A stretch of 64,000 nt of DNA from Paenibacillus sp. GP183. Its GTDB lineage: Bacteria > Bacillota > Bacilli > Paenibacillales > NBRC-103111. The DNA is taken from NCBI RefSeq assembly GCF_900104695.1, contig NZ_FNSW01000001.1, positions 4,520,001 through 4,584,000 of the forward strand, written 5' to 3'. The position numbers were made by a program, and so were the translations under genes. The notes under the pieces were generated by a model. That model was not told where the DNA came from and did not search any database. It saw only the letters and a list, made by a program, of their open reading frames with translations. Positions 52,853 to 62,284 of this stretch are shown here, piece after piece (positions within the stretch are counted from its first letter, which is position 1; each line of letters opens with the position of its first letter).

Positions 52853-53884
52853 ATGAAGATTTCAAGGCATCCAGAGAACCCCATTGTAGTGCCTGGAAAA
52901 TATGATTGGCGAAAAGTAACCGTATTCAATCCCGCGGTTATTATAGAAAATGATAAATTTTATATGATTGAACGAACGGCTGAATCTTTAACTCCTTGTA
53001 AAAACTTCTTAGGGCTGCTGGAAAGCGATGATGGTGTTCACTTTCGCCATGTGGTTGAAGAACCTATCGTGACTCCGGATATGCTCGGGTTTCCTTACGG
53101 CAGCATTCAGGATCCGCGTATTGTAAAGATCGACGATACATTTTACTTGAATTATGCTTTGCGTCCATGTGCGATGAACTACTATCCGACCGGGGCCGGA
53201 GTACCGGACCGTTCCGTTCCGTCTTATCCTGACGGCTGGGGGGAGAAACCGGAGCATTGGCTCACTCGCTCTGGAATTTTAACCTCCAAAGACCTGATTC
53301 ACTGGGATTATTTGTGCGATACGACTCAGCTTGATATTAACGATAGAGACAACATCTTGTTTCCTGAGAAAATAAACGGGAAATACGCACTTCTCCGCAG
53401 GCCGGAGGAATATGTCGGTGAAGCCTACGGCACGGAAAAAGCAGCGATGTGGATTACGTATTCTGAAGATTTGATCCATTGGGAACAACCGAAGCTGCTT
53501 GCCAAAGCTGAAAACGAGGATTGGGAATTCAAGAAAATTGGAGGCTCCACTCCGCCAGTCAGAACGGATAAAGGCTGGCTTACTTTATATCATGGTGTTG
53601 ATAAGGATACGGTATATCGTGTTGGCGCTTTGCTGCTCGATCTTGAAAACCCTGAGAAAATTATTGCAAGAACCCGTAACTTTATCATGGAGCCGGAAGC
53701 CTATTACGAAAAATTCGGTTTTCAAATTCCGAATGTCATTTTTCCAACGGGAAATGTGGTGAAAGACGGACTGTTGTATATTTATTATGGTGTCACAGAT
53801 ACGGCTATAGCTCTAGCCACAGTGCCACTGGATGAATTGGTAACTTACATGCTTATGGAGAATACTAGCAATGTTAAATTATGA
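52853..53884 (+). CDS. GH130-family glycosidase/phosphorylase
   Basis: A 343-residue five-bladed beta-propeller enzyme; AAGGAGGAAGAG lies before the ATG. NPAVIIENDKFYMIERTAES, GSIQDPRIVKIDDTFYLNYA (with the catalytic Asp of family GH130 in QDPR), LFPEKINGKYALLRRPEEYV and GGSTPPVRTDKGWLTLYHGV are the family blocks. Characterised members phosphorolyse beta-1,4- or 1,2-mannosides. Its place with an ABC importer suggests intracellular processing of imported manno-oligosaccharides. No signal peptide is seen. The 3' end overlaps the gamma-glutamyltransferase-like gene by 14 bases. Confidence 0.9.
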   Translation: MKISRHPENPIVVPGKYDWRKVTVFNPAVIIENDKFYMIERTAESLTPCKNFLGLLESDDGVHFRHVVEEPIVTPDMLGFPYGSIQDPRIVKIDDTFYLNYALRPCAMNYYPTGAGVPDRSVPSYPDGWGEKPEHWLTRSGILTSKDLIHWDYLCDTTQLDINDRDNILFPEKINGKYALLRRPEEYVGEAYGTEKAAMWITYSEDLIHWEQPKLLAKAENEDWEFKKIGGSTPPVRTDKGWLTLYHGVDKDTVYRVGALLLDLENPEKIIARTRNFIMEPEAYYEKFGFQIPNVIFPTGNVVKDGLLYIYYGVTDTAIALATVPLDELVTYMLMENTSNVKL

Positions 53885-55481
53885 TTCGTTATACAATCCT
53901 TACCCTGCCGGGCGGATGGTTACCTATGCAAGAAAAGGAATGGTTGCGACTACCCAGCCTCTTGCCGCGCAGGCGGGATTGGACATGATCAAAAGAGGCG
54001 GGAATGCGATTGATGCGGCCATCGCTGCAGCTGCTTGTTTGACTGTCGTTGAGCCGAATTCAAACAGTATTGGAGGAGATTCCTTTGCTCTTGTATGGGC
54101 AGAGGGAAAACTGCATGGTTTAAACTCCAGCGGGCCTTCCCCAGCTTCCATTTCACTTGATAAAGTCAAGGCTGCCGGGCATAGTGCAATGCCAGCCTAC
54201 GGTTTGCTGCCGGTAACCGTTCCGGGAACGCCGGCAGCTTGGGCGGCTTTATCAGAGCGATTCGGCCGCCTTTCCTTAACGGAAGTTCTTCGACCGGCTA
54301 TTGAATACGCTGACAATGGTTTTCCGGTATCGCCAACCATCAGCAAATACTGGGAGCATGGCTATAACAACATCGGTGCGTTAAAAAGTGAATTGTATGA
54401 TCCATGGATGAAAACCTTTGCTCTACAAGGCCGCGCTCCCTTCGCAGGAGAAATTTGGCGATCTTCGGATCATGCCCGTACACTGCAATCCATTGCGGAA
54501 ACCGGTGCTGAATCGTTTTATCGCGGGGAATTGGCGGAACGAATTGACGCGTTTTTCAAAAAACACGAAGGCTTCCTGACCAAAGAGGACTTGGCGGCAT
54601 ATAAGCCGGAGTGGGTAGACCCAATTCATGTAAATTACAGAGGATACGATGTTTGGGAAATACCACCGAACGGTCAGGGCTTGGTTGCTCTTATCGCGTT
54701 GAATATTCTAAAAGGAATGGATTTCGACGCCAAAGATACAGTGGCTACTTACCATAAACAGATTGAGGCCGTAAAGCTCGCCTATGTTGACGGATTAAAA
54801 TATATTACAGATCCCAGAAAAATGAAGGTCTCTGTAGATGAATTGCTTTCGGAAGATTACGCCCGTGAAAGAAGGGGATTAATCGGCATGAAAGCATTGC
54901 TGCCTTTAGCAGGTGAACCGTTCAAAGGGGGCACTGTATATTTGGCAGCGGCTGACGGGGAAGGAAACATGGTATCGTTCATTCAAAGCCATTCCGGCGA
55001 CTTTGGATCCGGTATCGTTATTCCCGATACAGGGATTTGCATGCAAAACAGGGGAGCAAGCTTCTCCCTGGACCCTGAGCATCATAACGTCCTCGAGCCA
55101 CGTAAGAAAACATACCATACCATCATTCCGGGATTTATTACCAAGGATGGATTGCCTATTGGTCCCTTTGGCGTGATGTGCGGCTCTATTCAACCTCAAG
55201 CCCATGTGCAGGTTGTTATGAATGCAATCGATTTTCATCTGAACCCGCAAGCTACCCTTGACGCACCCAGATGGCGCTGGTTGAAAGAAAAAACGATAGA
55301 AGTGGAGCCTCAGTTTCCAGACCATATTGCGCAAGCTCTGGCGAGAAAGGGACATGTTGTGCAGCGGGCGCTGGATTCCGGCATGTTCGGTCGAGGGCAG
55401 ATTATTTGGAGAGATGCCGCAAGCGGAGTATTGGCAGGCGGAACGGAATCCAGAGCGGATGGAGAAGTGGCGGCCTGGTGA
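53871..55481 (+). CDS. Gamma-glutamyltransferase-family protein (YwrD-like, cytosolic)
   Basis: A 536-residue Ntn-hydrolase precursor. There is no signal peptide: it starts MLNYDSLYNPYPAGRMVTYA. RKGMVATTQPLAAQAGLDMI, KRGGNAIDAAIAAAACLTVV and EPNSNSIGGDSFALVW are the large-subunit start. Autocleavage before the nucleophile Thr is expected in FKGGTVYLAAADGEGN, and the small subunit follows with PFGVMCGSIQPQAHVQVVMN. Related cytosolic proteins such as YwrD are not proven glutathione enzymes. Overlap with the GH130 gene shows co-translation and hints at a substrate carrying both a sugar and a gamma-linked or other amide group. Confidence 0.88.
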   Translation: MLNYDSLYNPYPAGRMVTYARKGMVATTQPLAAQAGLDMIKRGGNAIDAAIAAAACLTVVEPNSNSIGGDSFALVWAEGKLHGLNSSGPSPASISLDKVKAAGHSAMPAYGLLPVTVPGTPAAWAALSERFGRLSLTEVLRPAIEYADNGFPVSPTISKYWEHGYNNIGALKSELYDPWMKTFALQGRAPFAGEIWRSSDHARTLQSIAETGAESFYRGELAERIDAFFKKHEGFLTKEDLAAYKPEWVDPIHVNYRGYDVWEIPPNGQGLVALIALNILKGMDFDAKDTVATYHKQIEAVKLAYVDGLKYITDPRKMKVSVDELLSEDYARERRGLIGMKALLPLAGEPFKGGTVYLAAADGEGNMVSFIQSHSGDFGSGIVIPDTGICMQNRGASFSLDPEHHNVLEPRKKTYHTIIPGFITKDGLPIGPFGVMCGSIQPQAHVQVVMNAIDFHLNPQATLDAPRWRWLKEKTIEVEPQFPDHIAQALARKGHVVQRALDSGMFGRGQIIWRDAASGVLAGGTESRADGEVAAW

Positions 55482-55545
55482 GTAAGCATTGTGTGTAAAT
55501 GCTGTTATCTAGCGTGATTACCTATATTTGGAACATTAAAAATTT

Positions 55546-55570
55546 GGATATTATCATAATTCATAGGATA
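55546..55570 (+). promoter_or_regulatory. Shared activator motif upstream of sugar-binding protein gene
   Basis: GGATATTATCATAATTCATAGGATA begins 65 bases after the previous stop. TATAAT lies 22 bases downstream and the binding-protein start about 80 bases downstream. It matches the site at 52770-52795. Confidence 0.7.
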
Positions 55571-55651
55571 GTGCTGAAAGTTTCCCTCATTATATAATAA
55601 CTTTGTAAAGTTTATGTCACTAAAAATAACATGAGAAGAAGAGGGGATTGT

Positions 55652-56971
55652 ATGATTAAAGGTATATATCAAAAATCACTGTTTGTTGCCGCCTCCACAG
55701 CATTGGTCACATTAACAGCATGTGGAAACGCCGGAACGACAACACCATCAAGCCAACCGCAAGCAACCGCAAAGGATACACCAGTTACACTGACAATGGA
55801 GTACAACTGGTCCACTCCCAATGTGGACAATCAGATTTATAAAGCACGGATTCAGAAGTTCATGGAGCTCAATCCGAATATCAAGATTGAGGCGCAGGAT
55901 ATCCCTTCGGCTCAATACCGGACCAAGCTGCGTACCGAAGCAGCCGGCAACAGTATGCCTGATATGTTCGTCCTCTACCCCAGAACTGAGATGACTCCTT
56001 ATATCCAAGCCGACGTCCTTATGCCACTCGATGAAATTATGAATACATGGAAGGGTATAATCCCTCCAGAGGCTTTAGCAGGATATAACGTAAACGGCAA
56101 GCAGTATGCCATTCCGGCGAAAATGACTTTTGTCGATATCATTTACTACCACAAAGATATGCTGAGTAAAGTCGGATATAATGAGTTTCCGAAAACCTAT
56201 ACAGATTTTCTTGATTTGGTGAAGAAGTTAAATGGAACAGGTGTCACACCGTTAGCGATTGGAAACAAGAACAGATGGCCGATGCAGTCCACCTTTTTAT
56301 CGCCGGTCGTAGATCGTATAGCCGGAACCGACTTCCTGGATAAGGTAAGCAAGGGCCAAGCCAAATTTACAGACCCTGATTTTGTCAAATCATTGGGCAT
56401 TATAGATGAGTTGACCAAGGCAAATGCCTTCAACGCCGATATGAATACGATGGATGAAGTTCAGGTGCAGGATTACTTCATGCAAAATAAAGCAACGATG
56501 GTGATGACAAGCTCGACCATTGACGCCAAATTCAGAGTCAACAACACGACAAACGCAGACAGTATAGGTATAGCTCTCTTCCCTGCCATTAATGGAGGAA
56601 AAGGTGATCCAAGTAAAAGCGCGGGAGTTGTCCAATACGGAATTGGACTGAGCAAATCATTGAGCGGAGCGAAGAAGGCTGCAGCGCTCAAATTCCTGCA
56701 ATACTTCTATGCTCCTGAGCTGTATCAAAACTTGATGAGCAAAGGAATCGTCGTTCCGGCGAAAGTAGACATGCCGGCAGATACAAGTAAGTATTTGAAA
56801 GAAATGATGGCTTTGACTGCAAAAGGAGATGCTTATGTGTTTGATAGCATCATACCGGTAAATGTCGTAGACATCGTTCAGAATGGGATACAAGCTATTA
56901 CTATTAAACAAACTACACCGGATCAGCTTGCCAAGGATATGCAGGCCGCTATGGATAATATTAAAAAGTAA
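55652..56971 (+). CDS. Extracellular sugar-binding lipoprotein
   Basis: 439 residues from ATG-55652 (AGAGGGGA upstream; an ATG at 55631 is less likely). Signal MIKGIYQKSLFVAASTALVT, lipobox LTAC, then a Thr/Pro/Ser linker. The mature part is a cluster 1 binding protein: RIQKFMELNPNIKIEAQDIP, MPDMFVLYPRTEMTPYIQAD, YAIPAKMTFVDIIYYHKDML, KKAAALKFLQYFYAPELYQN. It is the first gene of the import unit and carries the activator motif upstream. The ligand is unknown; manno-oligosaccharides are suggested by the GH130 neighbour. Confidence 0.93.
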   Translation: MIKGIYQKSLFVAASTALVTLTACGNAGTTTPSSQPQATAKDTPVTLTMEYNWSTPNVDNQIYKARIQKFMELNPNIKIEAQDIPSAQYRTKLRTEAAGNSMPDMFVLYPRTEMTPYIQADVLMPLDEIMNTWKGIIPPEALAGYNVNGKQYAIPAKMTFVDIIYYHKDMLSKVGYNEFPKTYTDFLDLVKKLNGTGVTPLAIGNKNRWPMQSTFLSPVVDRIAGTDFLDKVSKGQAKFTDPDFVKSLGIIDELTKANAFNADMNTMDEVQVQDYFMQNKATMVMTSSTIDAKFRVNNTTNADSIGIALFPAINGGKGDPSKSAGVVQYGIGLSKSLSGAKKAAALKFLQYFYAPELYQNLMSKGIVVPAKVDMPADTSKYLKEMMALTAKGDAYVFDSIIPVNVVDIVQNGIQAITIKQTTPDQLAKDMQAAMDNIKK

Positions 56972-56979
56972 AGCTTACC

Positions 56980-57018
56980 ATTGCCGTAGGCGGGGATCCT
57001 ATCTCCGTCTTCGGCAAT
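56980..57018 (+). other. Stem-loop between binding-protein and permease genes
   Basis: ATTGCCG/CGGCAAT outer stem with an inner GGGGAT-CCT-ATCTCC stem and only a weak T-tail. It probably protects the binding-protein mRNA or attenuates the permease genes. Confidence 0.7.
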
Positions 57019-57052
57019 ACTTTCATTACATTCACAGATAAGGAGGCTCATT

Positions 57053-57925
57053 ATGCAAGTAGCCAGGCGTGTGGGAATAACCATATTTATCGGAATGCTG
57101 CCTGCCTTGATTATTTATATCGGTCTAGCTTTAATCCCGATTGCAATGTCCTTTTATTATTCCTTCTACGATTGGAACGGACTATCTGCAATGACCTTCA
57201 CAGGCTTGGACAACTACATTTCCATATTCAAAGACAGAGTATTCTGGGGTGGAGTAAAAAACAACTTATTTATGATGGCTACCGGAATTTTAGGTCAGCT
57301 ACCTTTAGGATTGTTTTTCGCACTGCTGTTAAACCGATCATTGAAGGGGATTAAATTTTACCGATCCACGTTGTTTCTTCCGGTTATCATCTCGGCGGTT
57401 ATCGTTTCCCTGATTTGGAGCATGGTTTATGGGACAGAATCCGGCTTGATCAATAATATTTTAAAAAACGTCGGTCTCGGCACCTGGAAACAAAACTGGC
57501 TTGGCAGCAAGCCCTGGGGAATGATATCGGTAAGCATCACCTATCTCTGGCAAAATTACGGCTTTTATATGGTTATTTTTCTGGCCGGATTGCAAAATAT
57601 TCCCGAAGAAGTGAAAGAAGCGGCAGTAATGGATGGAGCCAGCAGCTGGAAGCGATTTTGGTTAGTAACTCTTCCCATGCTTAAGGAAACCATTTGGGTG
57701 ACGCTAATTTTCTCAATCAGCAATAGTTTTAAGATATTTGATTTGATCTATGTCATGACAGCCGGAGGTCCGGCGCATAATACCGAGGTCATGACCATTT
57801 ATATGTACACGAATGCCTTCAATAACATGAGTTTTGGTCTAGGGAGCGCAGTTTCCATCCTGATTCTGTTATTCAGCCTGATTGTCATTTATGCAGCGAA
57901 ATTATTAACCGCAGCAAGAAATTAA
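57053..57925 (+). CDS. Carbohydrate ABC transporter permease (MalF/LplB-type)
   Basis: 290 residues with six membrane segments; AAGGAGG before the ATG. The N-terminus goes straight into the first helix (GITIFIGMLPALIIYIGLAL), then MSFYYSFYDWNGLSAMTFTG, typical of this class. The EAA loop is KEAAVMDGASSWKRFWLVTL. It pairs with the next permease; the ATPase is not encoded here and is likely a shared MsmX. Confidence 0.93.
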   Translation: MQVARRVGITIFIGMLPALIIYIGLALIPIAMSFYYSFYDWNGLSAMTFTGLDNYISIFKDRVFWGGVKNNLFMMATGILGQLPLGLFFALLLNRSLKGIKFYRSTLFLPVIISAVIVSLIWSMVYGTESGLINNILKNVGLGTWKQNWLGSKPWGMISVSITYLWQNYGFYMVIFLAGLQNIPEEVKEAAVMDGASSWKRFWLVTLPMLKETIWVTLIFSISNSFKIFDLIYVMTAGGPAHNTEVMTIYMYTNAFNNMSFGLGSAVSILILLFSLIVIYAAKLLTAARN

Positions 57926-57951
57926 ACTGGAACAGCAGGGAAGGAGGAACT

Positions 57952-58779
57952 ATGCAAACATCACGTGGAAAAAAAGCACTCATTCATATATTGTTAACCG
58001 TACTTTGTGTCATAAATATTCTTCCTATCCTGTGGATGGTTATCAGTTCCTTTAAAACCGAGCAGGATTTTTCCACAAATCCCTTAGGGCTTCCCAAGCA
58101 TTGGAATCTAAGCAACTATGCCGAGGCGTGGAAGGTTGCCCACCTTGGTACTTATTTCTGGAACAGTGTAATCGTAACAGCAGGTGCCATTGTTTTAACG
58201 GTTTTACTAGGTGCGTTGACATCCTTCTTTTTATCGAGATTCGAATTCAGACTTCGCGGCTGGTTATATGGGTTATTTATAGTGGGAATGACGATCCCGA
58301 TTCATGCGACGCTGGTACCGATTTTTATTTTAATGAAGAAAATCGGGCTTATGAATTCCCATATGGCATTGGTGCTTCCGTACACGGCATTTCACCTGTC
58401 GATGACGATCTTTATTCTGGTTGGCTTCATGAAGGAGTTTCCGAAAGACATTGAAGAGTCTGCAGTTATGGACGGCGGCGGTATTTTCAGAATTTTCTTC
58501 TCGATTATACTTCCGATGACAAGACCTGCCCTCGCAACAGTCATCATCATCAATTTCATTAATAACTGGAATGAATTCCTATTTGCGCTTGTTCTGATCA
58601 ATAAAGCGGCCTTGAAGACGCTGCCTTTGGGGTTAGCTAATTTTGCCGGTACGGAGACAACCTTTCAAACTCTGCAAATGGCGGCCTTGACCATGGCCCT
58701 TATTCCGTTGGTCGTTTTTTTTCTGGCCATGGAGAAACAGCTTGTGCAAGGGATGACGAGCGGCGCTGTAAAAGGATAG
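57952..58779 (+). CDS. Carbohydrate ABC transporter permease (MalG-type)
   Basis: 275 residues with six membrane segments and GGAAGGAGG before the ATG. LPILWMVISSFKTEQDFSTN follows the first helix. The EAA loop is EESAVMDGGGIFRIFFSIIL and the C-terminus QLVQGMTSGAVKG is class-typical. It forms the importer with the preceding two genes. A gap of 75 bases with a possible TATAAT box (58829-58836 region) separates it from the sensor kinase gene. Confidence 0.93.
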   Translation: MQTSRGKKALIHILLTVLCVINILPILWMVISSFKTEQDFSTNPLGLPKHWNLSNYAEAWKVAHLGTYFWNSVIVTAGAIVLTVLLGALTSFFLSRFEFRLRGWLYGLFIVGMTIPIHATLVPIFILMKKIGLMNSHMALVLPYTAFHLSMTIFILVGFMKEFPKDIEESAVMDGGGIFRIFFSIILPMTRPALATVIIINFINNWNEFLFALVLINKAALKTLPLGLANFAGTETTFQTLQMAALTMALIPLVVFFLAMEKQLVQGMTSGAVKG

Positions 58780-58854
58780 CCTTTCTGGTAAATTAAGTGT
58801 TTGGGTAGCATCTGTTTCTAACTTTCCTTTATAATCAAGGAAGAGGGAGAAAGG

Positions 58855-60651
58855 ATGAATATGAAAACAAGCAGATTCAAATTTTTGAATTTCAACTTAA
58901 GAAAAAAATCGATAGCCATCTTCGTCCTGCTGGTCACTCTTCCTTCACTCCTGATCGGGTTTGTAGTTTTAAACCGTTATGACTCCATACTTAGACAGCA
59001 GTTCATCGATTCCATGGAAAAAAACCTAAATACGATCGAGTTGAACTTGAGTGAAAAGATCAAGGCTGTCAATGATTTGTCGGATTATATGATTTACCAG
59101 GAAAATTTCCGTAGTTTTATGGAAACTAAAGCTTCCTTGACCAATTTGGAGCTTATTAATAAAAATAAAACGGCCATCGAAGGGTTTGTATCGTTCCAAA
59201 TCATGTCGAAGAGCTATATCAACTCTATTTCATTGCAAGGCGTAGGCGGCAATCAGCTTCAAATGGGGGAGCCTGTCAAGGGTTTAGAGACGCCATGGAG
59301 TGACTCAGCGCATGTGAAACGAGGGGGAATTGTCTGGACCGATTCTTATCCGCTTGAGAGTGGTTGGACCGGCAGCAAACGCGTGGTTTCTATGTTCCGT
59401 GTTATTAATTCCTTCGATAGACCTTCAATTCCGGTTGGAGAGGTCACCGTGCGTTTGAACGAATCAGAAATAACGAATGTGATGATGAAAGCAGTTCCCA
59501 AGGATCAAGGCTCGATATTTATTGTCCGTTCCGAGGGCAGCGTCCTTCTGCACCAAAATGAGAATTTGGTAGGTCATCCGTATCCGAATAACATTTTTTT
59601 GCAAAAAATGGCCTCACCATCGAACAAAGTATTTGCTTTGCGGGAGAATGGAACCTCTTACGTCGTTTTCAATCAGTACATGCCATCGACAGGGTGGCAT
59701 ATCATTGCGATGATCAAGGACGAGACTATTGTAGCAAAAACACAAGCTGTTAAATCGTCGCTGCAGATTTTGCTGCTGCTTATTCTGGTTTTCGGATTGT
59801 TCGCTTTAACAGGCTTTGAATTTGCGATTATTCGCCCAATCCTTGAAATGAAGAAAGAGACGCAGCGGCTCAAGCAAGGAGACTTCTCCGCGCATGTTGA
59901 AGTTCGCACCCGTGATGAAATTGGTGAGCTTGGCCGGCAATTCAACATGATGGTCATGACGATCAAGGAGCTGATCGATAAAGAATATAAATTGGAGATT
60001 CGGCAGAAAGAATCTGAACTGAGAATATTGCAGAGTCAGATGGACCCGCATTTCCTTTATAACACGCTCGACATGATAAGGTGGAAGGCAAGACTGGAAA
60101 GGGCGTCGGAAACAAGTCAATTGATCGAGAAGCTATCCCGCTTTTTCCGCATGAGTCTGAGCAGCGGGAAACGATTCACGACATTGACGGAGGAATTGAA
60201 TTTTGTACGTGCTTACCTGGAAATCCAACAGAAGCGCATGGGAAGCAAGCTTCAATTCGCTTTATATATGGAGGCATCGCTTGAGGAAGCTGTGCTGCTG
60301 AAAAACATGATTCAACCGCTTGTTGAAAATAGCATCAAGCACGGATTCAGGCAGAAGGCCGGAAAGGTTGAAGTGCGCTGCTACTTGGATAACCATGATC
60401 TGGTCATAGACGTAATCGATTCAGGGATCGGATTTAAGCAGGAAAAAATTCAAATCATTCGTCAGTCGCTTCTGCAAAAGACTAAGGATGCAAGTGTTAC
60501 TGATCATGCCATCTGTAACATTCATGAGCGGATATTGCTTGTTTATGGCAGCAGCTACGGAGTTGAACTCCCAATGGAACAGATCGAAGCGGGAGCATGT
60601 GTACGGTTAAGATTACCTCTTTGGATGAACGAAAAGGAGGAGGAAGCATGA
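58855..60651 (+). CDS. YesM-type sensor histidine kinase
   Basis: 598 residues. Two membrane segments (about 17-40, IAIFVLLVTLPSLLIGFVVL; and about 300-322, LQILLLLILVFGLFALTGFE) flank an extracellular Cache-like sensor domain. A HAMP linker (LKQGDFSAHVEVRTRDEIGE) follows, then the His_kinase domain with SQMDPHFLYNTLDMIRWKAR (phospho-acceptor His) and an HATPase with PLVENSIKHGF and DSGIGFK. YesM-type kinases sense sugars or binding-protein complexes and signal to AraC-type regulators; the gene for one overlaps by four bases (ATGA). Confidence 0.93.
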   Translation: MNMKTSRFKFLNFNLRKKSIAIFVLLVTLPSLLIGFVVLNRYDSILRQQFIDSMEKNLNTIELNLSEKIKAVNDLSDYMIYQENFRSFMETKASLTNLELINKNKTAIEGFVSFQIMSKSYINSISLQGVGGNQLQMGEPVKGLETPWSDSAHVKRGGIVWTDSYPLESGWTGSKRVVSMFRVINSFDRPSIPVGEVTVRLNESEITNVMMKAVPKDQGSIFIVRSEGSVLLHQNENLVGHPYPNNIFLQKMASPSNKVFALRENGTSYVVFNQYMPSTGWHIIAMIKDETIVAKTQAVKSSLQILLLLILVFGLFALTGFEFAIIRPILEMKKETQRLKQGDFSAHVEVRTRDEIGELGRQFNMMVMTIKELIDKEYKLEIRQKESELRILQSQMDPHFLYNTLDMIRWKARLERASETSQLIEKLSRFFRMSLSSGKRFTTLTEELNFVRAYLEIQQKRMGSKLQFALYMEASLEEAVLLKNMIQPLVENSIKHGFRQKAGKVEVRCYLDNHDLVIDVIDSGIGFKQEKIQIIRQSLLQKTKDASVTDHAICNIHERILLVYGSSYGVELPMEQIEAGACVRLRLPLWMNEKEEEA

Positions 60652-62237
60652 GCATTAAGGTGCTAATCGTAGATGATGAACCAATTATTTGTCAAGGGCT
60701 GAGGCAGACGATTCCTTGGGATACGATCGGTGTAGAAGTGGTTGGGGAAGCCTATGACGGCGCGGAAGCTCTGCAATTCGTCACCCGTCAGCATGTCGAC
60801 CTGGTTCTTACGGATATTCATATGGATGGAATGGATGGACTCGCATTGGCTAAAGGGCTGAAGGAGCTGCTGCCGCAGATTCGCGTCATCATCCTAAGCG
60901 GTTATGATGATTTTGAATATGCGCGCCGAGCTCTTCGTCTTGGAATTGAAGATTATTTGCTTAAGCCGGTTAATATCGAGGAGCTTATGGCGATGGTCCA
61001 AAGTATCGGTAAAGAATTGACGCATGATGCAGAGCTGGAGAAAAAATTTGAACGAGAACAATGGTCCAATTGGCTGGTTCAGCTCGTTCAAGGCAGCGGG
61101 GTCGTTCAGAAAGATGCGGACATTCCGCCGCCATTCATTATAGATGGAATTCATTCTTTCAGGTTTATTGCCAGCCAGCTTGAGGATTATTATGCTTTGG
61201 TCGAAAGCTCCACAGATGAAAAGCGACAGTCGATACGGAAAATGTGGGAGATGACGGTAAATACGGCTTTGAAGGCTGATCATGAAGAGGTCATCTCCTT
61301 CTTCTATCATCCGAATTTGCTGATATCGCTGTGTATGGGTTCCGATCCATTGAGCCAATCTGATTTGACTGCTGCTTTATTGAAGGCGCAGAGCATGATA
61401 TCGTCAGCTCCACGCCTGATTTTCGGCGTTTCGCAACCTTTTTCCGAAATTGCTGAAATTTATCCGCGCAGTATGGAAGCAGTATCCGTTTTGCAGCTTG
61501 GAGCGATTCCAGATTCCAGTTCCATTTTGTTCCATCATGAAGAGCTGACATCCAGAAGGAGTCATTTGCAGATTGCTCCGATCGAGCAGGAAAAGCAATT
61601 GATCCATATTCTTTTTGATGGCAGCTACGATGATTTAGAAGAAATGATCGGGAAGATCATGCAGGAATTTCGTGAAAGGGGCTATCTGTTGAAGGGGATA
61701 TTGCAGGCTTTCAAGGAGCTGAGTATTGTGCTTCTACGCAAACTGCATATGAACGGAATTGATCTGTCCGAACATATCGATTTGTTCAACACGAAGGAAA
61801 TTGATCTGTTCGTGCATAATTCCTACCGGGCGATGGAATCGTTGCTTCGCTTGGAGCTTAGATCCTTGTATTCGATTACGAATTCTTCTCTTGCAGGAAA
61901 AAATCATTGGATTACGGAAAGAGTCAAAAAGTTTATCGATACCCATTACCATACGGATTTGAAAGCTTCCGAGATTGCAGCCTGGCTCAAAATAACACCT
62001 AATTATTTCAGTTTTGTCTTTAAGCAAAACTTCGGCAAAGGATTTGCGGAATATTTGAATGAATTGCGAATCGAGCGTGCTAAAGCAAGCCTTGCCGGAA
62101 CCGATGAGCGCGTATTTGAGATCGCCGAAAAAGTCGGATACAAGGAGTATAAATACTTCTGCTCCATCTTCAAATCGTTCACGGGGATTACACCTACTCA
62201 ATATCGAAATCTTGCGAAAACGAATGTAACAATCTAG
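60648..62237 (+). CDS. YesN-type response regulator (REC plus AraC DNA-binding domain)
   Basis: 529 residues from ATG-60648, with AAAGGAGGAGG upstream. The receiver (1-120) has IVDDEPIICQGLRQTIPW, phospho-acceptor Asp in LVLTDIHMDGMDG, and LLKPVNIEE. A helical middle of about 300 residues links it to the C-terminal AraC helix-turn-helix pair (430-525): DLKASEIAAWLKITPNYFSF, and FEIAEKVGYKEYKYFCSIFK followed by SFTGITPTQYR. It is the likely activator acting at the repeated motif before the GH130 and binding-protein genes. Confidence 0.93.
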   Translation: MSIKVLIVDDEPIICQGLRQTIPWDTIGVEVVGEAYDGAEALQFVTRQHVDLVLTDIHMDGMDGLALAKGLKELLPQIRVIILSGYDDFEYARRALRLGIEDYLLKPVNIEELMAMVQSIGKELTHDAELEKKFEREQWSNWLVQLVQGSGVVQKDADIPPPFIIDGIHSFRFIASQLEDYYALVESSTDEKRQSIRKMWEMTVNTALKADHEEVISFFYHPNLLISLCMGSDPLSQSDLTAALLKAQSMISSAPRLIFGVSQPFSEIAEIYPRSMEAVSVLQLGAIPDSSSILFHHEELTSRRSHLQIAPIEQEKQLIHILFDGSYDDLEEMIGKIMQEFRERGYLLKGILQAFKELSIVLLRKLHMNGIDLSEHIDLFNTKEIDLFVHNSYRAMESLLRLELRSLYSITNSSLAGKNHWITERVKKFIDTHYHTDLKASEIAAWLKITPNYFSFVFKQNFGKGFAEYLNELRIERAKASLAGTDERVFEIAEKVGYKEYKYFCSIFKSFTGITPTQYRNLAKTNVTI

Positions 62238-62284
62238 TCTAGGTTTAAGTACCTTTGTCAAATCAATCAAATGGAGGACAAAAA

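Noticed and set aside
58800-58854. Third copy of the GGATATTATCATA activator motif before the sensor kinase gene
   Set aside because: A TATAAT-like box is present, but the motif is not.
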